Positions 28,810-36,582 of a stretch of 64,000 nucleotides of DNA are shown here, piece after piece. This DNA comes from a virus, in the IMG/VR virus record IMGVR_UViG_3300020438_000013, positions 34,891 through 98,890 of that record; one strand, 5' to 3'. How positions within the stretch are numbered: position 1 is the first letter of the stretch; each line of letters opens with the position of its first letter. The notes under the pieces are model-generated. The model was not told the DNA's origin. It was given only the letters and a program-made list of their open reading frames with translations, and searched no databases. The position numbers and the translations under genes were made by a program.

Positions 28810-30204
28810 TTATTTTCGATAAACTTTCACAGGAAGTTCAGTATAACCTCTGACAAATGATGAGAATGTGCGTTTCTCTTCACCTACAACCTCTATTCGA
28901 TCAAATCTTTTCATTATTTCTTCCCAAAGAATCTTGAGTTGTAGTTCTGCGGTTCTGTTTCCCATACAACGATGGATTCCAAAACCAAATGATAAATGAT
29001 TACGAGCATTCTCTCTATCAATGATTAGATCTTCTCCATTAGGGAAAACTTCTTCGTCACGATTTCCGGAAAGATACCACATAAGAATCTGATCGTGTTT
29101 TTTAATTTCTTTATTTCCAATAACACAGTCATCATTTGCGGTTCTTCTCATATATGCGAGGGGAGTCTGCCATCTAATAATTTCTGATACCATATTCGGT
29201 ATCAAACCTAGATCTCCTTTGAGTTTTTCATATTCTGTGGGGAACAGATTGAGGGCATGAACACCAGCAGACATAGAATTTCTTGTAGTGTCATTTCCTC
29301 CCACAATCAGTAGAATAAGATTACCCAGAAACTCCATTGGCTCCATATCTTTTGTATGTTCTCCTTTGACCATCATAGAAACGAAGTCATTTGTAGGTTC
29401 TTTCTTTCTCATTTCCCAGACTTCGGTAAAATATTGTAGACATTCTACCAATTCGTCAATTCTTTGTTGTTCTGTATCGATAACACCTGCGCCCGGAACT
29501 GCAGTCGCAACATCAGACCATCGTGTCAACTTTCTGCGTTCTTCAAATGGGAAGTCAAAGAGAGTTGCGAGCATTTGTGTAGTAAGTTCAATAGAAACAT
29601 TCTCTACCCAATTAAATGTTTCGTCTTCTGGCAAAGAATCTAAAACTGCACCAGTCCTTTCTCTGATAAGGGGCTCTAGTCCCATCATACTTCTCATAGA
29701 AACTACTGGAGCAACTGTTCGTCGTTGAAGATCGTGTTTGGGTGGATCCATTGCAATGAACAGAGATATATCTAACGCACCTTCTGGGCGTGGAGTCCCG
29801 ACAGGATAACCTATTGTTATCATTGGTTCAGAAGAAAACTCTTGATGGTTCATATCAACTTTTTTGATATCGTCATATTTTGTCAATGACCAGAATCTTC
29901 CTGCAACGTCTGTCTCATTAAAGTGTACTGGATCTTCTTCTCTAAGTCTTTTGAACATCTCAAGACTCTTGTTTTCTTCAAAAAGTCTATTCCATACCGG
30001 ATTGAGTGTTTCTAACGGAACATCATATGCAGAAGGAATATCACCAGTAAATTCATCTTGTTCTGATCCTGCTCTAGAAAATCCCGCAGCGGCTGCGGAT
30101 TCTCTTTCTTCTAGTTCCGCATAGTGTTCGCCGTCGTTGCCATTACTTCCAATGATATCCATTCTTTTTTCGTCTTCGTCTGTCCACATTGGTTGATTGC
30201 TCAT
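28810..30204 (-). CDS. Cytochrome P450, CYP153-like
   Basis: Intact 464-residue P450: I-helix oxygen-binding motif GGNDTT (302-307), K-helix ExxR in EIIR (341-344), heme loop FGFGIHRCMG with ligand Cys413. Segments IAMDPPKHD, FDFPFEERRKLTRWSD and GNDTTRNSMSAG match bacterial CYP153 alkane/fatty-acid omega-hydroxylases as I remember them; a signal anchor is absent, as in soluble class I bacterial P450s that need ferredoxin and reductase from the host. AGGAGGCAAC precedes the ATG. It sits between gp4 and a virion gene in a late operon. Arg is mostly AGA as in neighbours, so it is long-resident or ameliorated. Confidence 0.93.
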   Translation of the reverse strand: MSNQPMWTDEDEKRMDIIGSNGNDGEHYAELEERESAAAAGFSRAGSEQDEFTGDIPSAYDVPLETLNPVWNRLFEENKSLEMFKRLREEDPVHFNETDVAGRFWSLTKYDDIKKVDMNHQEFSSEPMITIGYPVGTPRPEGALDISLFIAMDPPKHDLQRRTVAPVVSMRSMMGLEPLIRERTGAVLDSLPEDETFNWVENVSIELTTQMLATLFDFPFEERRKLTRWSDVATAVPGAGVIDTEQQRIDELVECLQYFTEVWEMRKKEPTNDFVSMMVKGEHTKDMEPMEFLGNLILLIVGGNDTTRNSMSAGVHALNLFPTEYEKLKGDLGLIPNMVSEIIRWQTPLAYMRRTANDDCVIGNKEIKKHDQILMWYLSGNRDEEVFPNGEDLIIDRENARNHLSFGFGIHRCMGNRTAELQLKILWEEIMKRFDRIEVVGEEKRTFSSFVRGYTELPVKVYRK

Positions 30205-30217
30205 GTTGCCTCCAGTT

Positions 30218-30658
30218 TTACTTATTTAGTTTCGGTAAAATATGTTTTTCTGTGATGATTTTAAAATCCCATCCCTTCATCTCGCAGTATTTCTCTGCAG
30301 CCTTCCATTTTGCTTCATTGACACCCCAAGTCTTTACCTCATTGATATATGTTCTCTGATTTTTCTTTTTTCTGGGTGGTTTTGTTTCGCGATTAGGTTT
30401 AATTTCAATCATACTAACCTTATCTTTTGTTTTTACGATAAAGTCTGGATAGTATCGGTGCATCTTGTGATCGATTGGTGACAAATAGGGGATTGCAAGT
30501 TCTTCACTTGCCCATGAAAGTATAGAAGGGTTCTTATCACAATAGACCATGAATCTTCTCTCCCAACTGGAGCGATATACTATTTTACTTGTATCACCTA
30601 TGTATTTTTGGGGATTCTCAGGAGTATATCTACCTTTGTAGGTAAATTTCCGCGACAT
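30218..30658 (-). CDS. 4: gp4 head completion protein / nuclease fold (146 aa)
   Basis: KYIGDTSKIVYRSSWERRFMVYCDKNPSILSW, then HRYYPDFIVKTKDKVSMIEIKP, gives the PD-(D/E)XK core (Asp in PDF, Glu and Lys in EIKP) of T4 gp4-family proteins, also described as head completion nuclease. C-terminal KAAEKYCEMKGWDFKIITEK matches. First gene of the - late operon after the bidirectional promoter. Confidence 0.88.
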   Translation of the reverse strand: MSRKFTYKGRYTPENPQKYIGDTSKIVYRSSWERRFMVYCDKNPSILSWASEELAIPYLSPIDHKMHRYYPDFIVKTKDKVSMIEIKPNRETKPPRKKKNQRTYINEVKTWGVNEAKWKAAEKYCEMKGWDFKIITEKHILPKLNK

Positions 30659-30670
30659 TCAAAAACCTCA

Positions 30671-30678
30671 TATAAATA
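30671..30678 (+). promoter_or_regulatory. Late promoter box TATAAATA (+ strand, towards gp48)
   Basis: Exact late box 44 bases before the gp48 ATG. It forms a 10-bp inverted repeat with the - strand box at 30692-30701. Confidence 0.85.
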
Positions 30679-30693
30679 ATAGGTGTAAATAAT

Positions 30694-30701
30694 TATTTAT
30701 A
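30694..30701 (-). promoter_or_regulatory. Late promoter box TATAAATA (- strand, towards gp4)
   Basis: TATTTATA on the + strand reads TATAAATA on the - strand. It fires leftwards into gp4 and the P450. Predicted start sites of the two boxes fall within about 3 bases of each other (near 30685-30687). Confidence 0.85.
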
Positions 30702-30721
30702 AAAAATAAAACGGACTGGTC

Positions 30722-31681
30722 ATGGCAGAAGAAAGCACAACAGCAACACCCCTAAACACTGCAAATAAAGAAATAGAGAAGGCAAAAGAGACTAAACCCT
30801 CATTTCAATTCCCCAGTAATTTGGGCCAGGAAGGCACAGAACTCCACAGTTATATCGAATTTAGAGTTAGAGAAGAGACCAACGCCAGGGAAATGATAGG
30901 GGGAATGTCTCTTAAAGACAAAATATCTGTTATTGCGTCTGACCCAGAAACTGCTGCTAAGAAACTTCAAGAGGTGGAAAATCAAACTCGAGCAGATGAT
31001 GTAATCATAAAAACTACTAGCAGAGTGAAAGCTGGAGAGACAATAAGACTTTTTATCCCAGAAAACATTGCAATGCCCACTACTGCTCAATACGATTCTA
31101 ATACACTTGGAACTCTTGGTGCTGGATTGACTAGTGCTCTTGCTGGAAATTTTGCAGATTTAAAGGATGTTGGTGCTGGGGGTAATTTTTTTGAATCCTT
31201 TAAAGCAGAAGTAACTCAAACTGGTGGTAATATGTTGGGAGGCGGTGCAGGAGACGTAATAAACCAAGCAGTCTTTGGCAGGGCCGCGAACGCAGCAAAG
31301 TATTTAACATTTAAAGGGATAGAATTTAGAAAGTTTCAATTCCAATATAACTTAGTTCCTAGAAGTCTTCAAGAGTCTCAACAGTTAGATAAAATCATAG
31401 AAACTTTCCGACAAGCAATGTTACCAAATATTATATCTACTGGATTTTATGATATTCCTCAATCATTTGATATTCGATATATTATAAAAGATGACGCAGG
31501 CAAAATTAAGAATTTTATGCATCAATTTAAACCATGCAATCTTGAAGAATGTAATGTTACTTTTGGAGCAAATGGAAGATATACATTGACCAAAGATGGA
31601 TATCCTGCGAACATTCAGTTATCTTTAACCTTCTCTGAAAATGAACAAGTCACTAGAGATGATGTACCAAAAGGATTTTAA
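30722..31681 (+). CDS. 48: gp48 baseplate tail-tube cap (319 aa)
   Basis: The N-terminal charged region is followed by FQFPSNLGQEGTELHSYIEFRVRE and, near the C-terminus, GIEFRKFQFQYNLVPRSLQESQQLDKIIETFRQAMLP, the tail-tube-cap fold of marine gp48. It caps the central hub and starts tail-tube assembly. First gene of the + late tail operon. Confidence 0.82.
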   Translation: MAEESTTATPLNTANKEIEKAKETKPSFQFPSNLGQEGTELHSYIEFRVREETNAREMIGGMSLKDKISVIASDPETAAKKLQEVENQTRADDVIIKTTSRVKAGETIRLFIPENIAMPTTAQYDSNTLGTLGAGLTSALAGNFADLKDVGAGGNFFESFKAEVTQTGGNMLGGGAGDVINQAVFGRAANAAKYLTFKGIEFRKFQFQYNLVPRSLQESQQLDKIIETFRQAMLPNIISTGFYDIPQSFDIRYIIKDDAGKIKNFMHQFKPCNLEECNVTFGANGRYTLTKDGYPANIQLSLTFSENEQVTRDDVPKGF

Positions 31682-31683
31682 AA

Positions 31684-32229
31684 ATGGCAGGCAAAAGCAT
31701 ATTTAATAAAGTTCCTTATACTTCTTACGATATACTCTTAAATAATAAAAATAGAGTAGTAAAGAATATTTTTAAGGTCGCACAGGTAGTAGAGAAATAT
31801 CAAGTCGCACCCTCTTCATCATACGAATATATTGTTAATGATGGTGATACTCCGGAAATTATTTCAGAATTGTATTACAAATCTCCGCTTTATCATTGGA
31901 CTATTTTGGTATTTAATGGAATAACTAGTTTTTATGACGAATGGCCGTTAAGTTCCGGAGCATTTGCAACTATGATTGCAGAAAAATATGGAGACTTAAT
32001 GACTGCAGAAACAACTCCGCATTATTATGTCCATAAAACAAATTCCACAAAGATTAGTCCGGAAACTTATAGTTTCTTTACTACAGACTTCGATAGAGCA
32101 CAGTATGAGATGTTTTCTAAATTTCAATATGAGAATGAGTTAAACGAAAAGAATCGTACAATTCGACTTTTGAGGAACGATGTTGTTGATGATTTTGTGA
32201 GAGAATATGAAAGAGTTATTAAACTATGA
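31684..32229 (+). CDS. 53: gp53 baseplate wedge protein (181 aa)
   Basis: The LysM-like segment YIVNDGDTPEIISELYYKSPLYHWTILVFNGI is the characteristic gp53 signature; an N-terminal YEYIV and a C-terminal helical tail follow. It binds wedges around the hub. Overlaps gp27-like by 4 bases. Confidence 0.86.
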   Translation: MAGKSIFNKVPYTSYDILLNNKNRVVKNIFKVAQVVEKYQVAPSSSYEYIVNDGDTPEIISELYYKSPLYHWTILVFNGITSFYDEWPLSSGAFATMIAEKYGDLMTAETTPHYYVHKTNSTKISPETYSFFTTDFDRAQYEMFSKFQYENELNEKNRTIRLLRNDVVDDFVREYERVIKL

Positions 32230-33431
32230 AATTTGCTGGTCAGTATGATGTAAAAAGTTTTAGAGTATATCAGACTGAGGGAAGAGGAATTGACCTTGGT
32301 GCTGTATTTCTAGAAATATCAATATATGAGAATATATTTTCTCAGAGTTTGTCTGTTCGGGCAACAATCGTAGATACATATGATTTCATAAGATTAATTC
32401 CAATTATCGGTCAGGAATCTGTAGAACTAGAATTAGAAATGACTACAGAACCAGAAGAAGATCCAATCGATCCTATAAAACTAGATCTGGTTATATACAA
32501 TGTGACGAATATAGAACAGGACGGAGAAGCCATCACTTATGTTTTAGATATGACCACAAGAGATTTCATTACAAACTTTGAGAAGAGAGTCTGTACCGGC
32601 CACAGAGAAGAAAGTTCTTCTGCGATTGTCAATAAGATATTTAAGAAATTAAGTTCTGATAAAAAACTCAATATTACTGCGAGCGATGATAGTCAATCTC
32701 TTGTGGTTCCAAATATGACTCCATTCCGAGCAATAAATTGGTTAAAAGATAAATCATTCTCAAATACTCATTCTGCTCCATACTATTTTTTCGAAACCGC
32801 AAATGAGTATCGATTTAAACCTCTCTTAGAACTTGCATCCGGAAGTCCTAAGAAAGAATATATCAAAGCAGTCCCAAATACAGGCAATCAATCGGAGGAA
32901 GAGAATAAATTATTGGACTACTCCGTTATATCTAAATTTTCTGTATTGGATAATATTACATCCGGAATGTATGCAACAAAAGCAAGAACAGTAGATTTAA
33001 TCGGAAGAACCTACGATCAATTTAATTATAATTATTGGAATGAGAATTATTCTCCGAAACTTGCAGAGAATAAATTGCAGGCAAGTGGAGCCTATAATTA
33101 CGCTCCTACTAATGAATATTTACTTCCCGAAAACTTTTTAAATCCATACCAACAGGATAAATTTTATCTACAGTCAAAAGCAAACGAACAAATATTTAAA
33201 AACTTTAAAATAAAAATAGATGTGTTTGGAGACAGTCGTATCTCTTCGGGAGATGTCATTAAATTAGTTTTTCCGGAACTCTCTCCGCCGGAAGGAAACA
33301 GAGGCCCAGAAGAAGATAAACATTACAGTGGAAACTGGTTGATTGTAGCAATTAAACACACGTTTCTCAAGAGAGGATACAGTATGACTATGGAACTAGT
33401 CAAGGACGGTTCTGGAGTCAGTTATGGATAG
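32226..33431 (+). CDS. 27: gp27-like baseplate hub protein (401 aa)
   Basis: Position before gp5 and pattern (N-terminal beta domain FRVYQTEGRGIDLGAVFLEISIYENIFS and a middle RAINWLKDKSF with YYFFETANEYRF) match hub proteins of the gp27 type. Interacts with the gp5 spike. Assignment leans on order and pattern. Confidence 0.7.
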   Translation: MKFAGQYDVKSFRVYQTEGRGIDLGAVFLEISIYENIFSQSLSVRATIVDTYDFIRLIPIIGQESVELELEMTTEPEEDPIDPIKLDLVIYNVTNIEQDGEAITYVLDMTTRDFITNFEKRVCTGHREESSSAIVNKIFKKLSSDKKLNITASDDSQSLVVPNMTPFRAINWLKDKSFSNTHSAPYYFFETANEYRFKPLLELASGSPKKEYIKAVPNTGNQSEEENKLLDYSVISKFSVLDNITSGMYATKARTVDLIGRTYDQFNYNYWNENYSPKLAENKLQASGAYNYAPTNEYLLPENFLNPYQQDKFYLQSKANEQIFKNFKIKIDVFGDSRISSGDVIKLVFPELSPPEGNRGPEEDKHYSGNWLIVAIKHTFLKRGYSMTMELVKDGSGVSYG

Positions 33432-34269
33432 TTTGGTGAATGCAGGCCTGATCTGGTGGCAGGGTATCGTTCAAGATATTGATGACCCAGAAAAGATTGG
33501 CCGAGTCAAGGTAAGGATATTTGGATATCACACAGAAGAAGTAGATGTTGATTTATTGCCTTGGGCATCACCGATTATGCCAATCACTTCCGCAAGCATT
33601 GGTGGTCTTGGAACATCTCCGACTGGGGTAGTAACTGGTGCATGGGTTGTCGGATTCTTTCGCGATGGAGAATCTGCAGAAGATCCAATTATCTTTGGTA
33701 CAGTGCCCGGCAAACCTCAAACTAAAATTAATACAGAGAATGCTTTTTCTGATCCAGCTGGTTTATACCCCACAGAGAATAAAGATTCTCTGTTACCCGA
33801 CGGAAGCGTTTTGGGCGAATCTGATGTCAATAGACTTGCGACGGGAGACAATACTTCGGAGACCATTGTACAGGAAAAGAAAGATTCCCTAGACTCAAAG
33901 TCAGGAGAACCATCCACTCCATATGCAGCAGAATATCCGCACAATAATGTAATTAGTACTAAGTCTGGTCATCATGTAGAGCTTGATGATACGCCAGGCG
34001 CAGAGAGAATACACATCTATCATAAATCTGGAACATTCATAGAAATTCACCCAGATGGCACTACGGTCAAAAAGTCAAAAAGCGACGATTACGAGATAGT
34101 AGAAGGAGATAAAACCCTCCACATCAAAGGAAATTATAAAGTGATTGTGGATGGAAAAATTTCTGTTGATGTAGGTTCGTCTGCGGAGTATAAATATGGT
34201 GGTACACACAAAGTAAATTCGGGAGGAACTCATACAATCGAGGCTCCCAAACTAGACTTAAATCCGTAA
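33424..34269 (+). CDS. 5: gp5-like baseplate spike, lacking the lysozyme domain (281 aa)
   Basis: N-terminal OB-fold (WWQGIVQDIDDPEKIGRVKVRIFGYHTEE) and C-terminal beta-helix repeats (GDKTLHIKGNYKVIVDGKISVDVGSS) match gp5/VgrG spikes. T4 gp5 has a lysozyme domain between them; here a short flexible Ser/Asp-rich linker replaces it. Local peptidoglycan digestion must come from another tail protein or be absent. Confidence 0.85.
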   Translation: MDSLVNAGLIWWQGIVQDIDDPEKIGRVKVRIFGYHTEEVDVDLLPWASPIMPITSASIGGLGTSPTGVVTGAWVVGFFRDGESAEDPIIFGTVPGKPQTKINTENAFSDPAGLYPTENKDSLLPDGSVLGESDVNRLATGDNTSETIVQEKKDSLDSKSGEPSTPYAAEYPHNNVISTKSGHHVELDDTPGAERIHIYHKSGTFIEIHPDGTTVKKSKSDDYEIVEGDKTLHIKGNYKVIVDGKISVDVGSSAEYKYGGTHKVNSGGTHTIEAPKLDLNP

Positions 34270-34275
34270 AAAATC

Positions 34276-34713
34276 ATGGCATATTCAAATTCAAATACAT
34301 CAATAGACAATAAAGTTGGCATACTTGGCGGAGATCAGTATCTGGATATTGATTTGTCTTTCAAAAGAAATCCCATTACCAATGATGTCATGATGAAGAA
34401 AAATGTAAACGCGATCAACCAAGCATTGAGAAATCTTCTCTTGACAAATAAATTTGAAAGACAATTCACGCCTGCGTTTGGTGGAGATATATACAATTCT
34501 TTATTCGAACCACAAGATGAATTTACCAGAAGAGACTTAGAAGATAGAATTACAAGATCTATTACCAACTACGAAAGAAGAGTCAAGATTGTAAATGTTT
34601 CGGTAGAGTATCCAGAACTTTATCCCAATTCGGCAAAAATACAAGTAGTTTATGTACTGATTGCAACCGATGAAGAGGTTACAACTACATTTACTATAGA
34701 GAGAGTAAGATAA
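34276..34713 (+). CDS. 25: gp25 baseplate wedge protein (145 aa)
   Basis: DLDLSFKRNPITNDVMMKKNVNAINQALRNLLLTNKFERQFTP type sequence and DIYNSLFEP match the gp25 lysozyme-like-fold wedge family. Ends in a TAATG junction with gp6. Confidence 0.9.
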   Translation: MAYSNSNTSIDNKVGILGGDQYLDIDLSFKRNPITNDVMMKKNVNAINQALRNLLLTNKFERQFTPAFGGDIYNSLFEPQDEFTRRDLEDRITRSITNYERRVKIVNVSVEYPELYPNSAKIQVVYVLIATDEEVTTTFTIERVR

Positions 34714-36578
34714 TGGCAAGAACTATTCAAATATCAGACCTAGACTTTAAGGATATCAAGAAAAATATCATAGCGTATATGAAGAATGATCCGACTTTTG
34801 TCGATTATGACTTTGAGGCCTCTGGTCTGAATACCTTAATGGACATTCTATCCTACAATACTCACTATACTTCATACTATCTGAACATGGTTGCAAACGA
34901 AATGTTCTTAGATACTGCAAGACTCAGAGAGAATGTGGTGTCGCGAGCGAAGATGTTGGGATATGAATCTAAATCTAACATCGCTCCTAATGCGGTAGTT
35001 TCATTAGTGATAGAAAAGACCGGGCCGTTGGAGAGTGAAAGTTCTACAGTTCTTGTTAACAGTGAATTTAAATTCACCGCGACACTTGATGGAGTTTCTT
35101 ACAACTTCTCTCCGGAAATACCAAGGTCTGTGCCGATACTGTCTTCTAATGTCGATGATGATGGCGTGACAGTTACTACGAGATATTTTTTGGGTGACTT
35201 AGTTTTAGTACAGGGCGATCCAGTGACAGAATTCTTTGTCGTGGACACAACTAACCCCAATCAGCGGTTTATCTTATCTAATGCCAACGCGGACACAACT
35301 ACAATCAGCGTAACCGTCAGAGAAGACTTAACAACAGACGAATTTACCGAATTCAAAAGACCAACTGACACGATGGATTTAACCGATGTATCAAATTCTT
35401 TCTTCGTTCAAGAAGTCGAAAGTGGATTGTATGAAGTATTCTTCGGAGATGGTGTGTTGGGAACTGCGGTAGAGAGCGGAAACTTAATAACAGTCGAATA
35501 TCTTACAACAGACGGCGCAGCATCAAATGGAATCGCAAAAATTAATTCTAATAATACCAATTCCGAGTTCAAAATAACAGAAATTAAAACAGTAAATAAA
35601 GTCTTCGGAGGATCTAACAAAGAAACCACAGATTCTATTAAGTTCTACGCACCAAGAACATTCGAAGGTCAGAATAGAGCAGTCACCGTAAGAGATTATA
35701 AGACAATCATTCCTAAAATATACACACAAGCATCCTCTGTGAATGTTTGGGGCGGAGAAGATAACGAACCGCCACAATTTGGAAGAGTGTTTATATCGAT
35801 CAAGCCAAATGATGGAAGTTTTTTAACGGATTTTGAAAAAACTTCTATTCAAAATAAACTCAAGACTGATTATTCTATTTTAACAATTCTTCCAGAGATT
35901 ATCGATCCAAATTTTACTAAACTCATTGTTACTACTAATGTTAAATATGATAATGAGGCTACTATCTTGGGAGAAGACGAATTAAAAACAATAGTCTTAA
36001 ATTCAATTAATAATTTCAGCGATACTTTTATGAACGAATTCGATAACTACTTTAGATATTCTAACTTCGTCAGTTCTATTGACAGTTCAAATGACGCGAT
36101 AACAAATAATACGACCACAGTAGATCTTCAAATCGAGAAGAAAATAACATTAAATGCTAGATCACAATATGTCTATCAATTTAATAATCAAATATCTCCG
36201 ATGTCAATATCTTCTACTGGATTCAAGGTTATGAATTCTAATAATCTATTATATATCGAAGACGTAAATCAAACTGACTTAAAGTTTTATTATATGGATA
36301 GTAATGGAAAGAAAGTTTATGTGACTAATGTTTCCGGCACAATAGACCACAAAAAAGGAACATTAACTCTCAACGATCTAACTATAACAGAATTAGAAAA
36401 TAATTCAAGTCTTTTGAAAATAAAAATAACACCAAAAGATCAGGATATATTCCCTAGAAGAAATCAAATTCTAGTTATAGATCCACAAGAAGTAACAATA
36501 AATATGATGGCTGATACCGACGATTATAACAATAATTACGATATCACTACTCAAAGTGTTAGTATTATCAGAAGATAG
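34713..36578 (+). CDS. 6: gp6 baseplate wedge protein (621 aa)
   Basis: N-terminus MARTIQISDLDFKDIKKNII and FDYDFEASGLNTLMDILSYNTHYTSYYLNMVANEMFLDTA match the gp6/baseplate J-like wedge family; QNRAVTVRDYKTIIPKIY is its mid-protein motif. T4 gp6 builds the inner ring of the baseplate. Coupled to gp25 upstream. Confidence 0.9.
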   Translation: MARTIQISDLDFKDIKKNIIAYMKNDPTFVDYDFEASGLNTLMDILSYNTHYTSYYLNMVANEMFLDTARLRENVVSRAKMLGYESKSNIAPNAVVSLVIEKTGPLESESSTVLVNSEFKFTATLDGVSYNFSPEIPRSVPILSSNVDDDGVTVTTRYFLGDLVLVQGDPVTEFFVVDTTNPNQRFILSNANADTTTISVTVREDLTTDEFTEFKRPTDTMDLTDVSNSFFVQEVESGLYEVFFGDGVLGTAVESGNLITVEYLTTDGAASNGIAKINSNNTNSEFKITEIKTVNKVFGGSNKETTDSIKFYAPRTFEGQNRAVTVRDYKTIIPKIYTQASSVNVWGGEDNEPPQFGRVFISIKPNDGSFLTDFEKTSIQNKLKTDYSILTILPEIIDPNFTKLIVTTNVKYDNEATILGEDELKTIVLNSINNFSDTFMNEFDNYFRYSNFVSSIDSSNDAITNNTTTVDLQIEKKITLNARSQYVYQFNNQISPMSISSTGFKVMNSNNLLYIEDVNQTDLKFYYMDSNGKKVYVTNVSGTIDHKKGTLTLNDLTITELENNSSLLKIKITPKDQDIFPRRNQILVIDPQEVTINMMADTDDYNNNYDITTQSVSIIRR

Positions 36579-36582
36579 GTAA

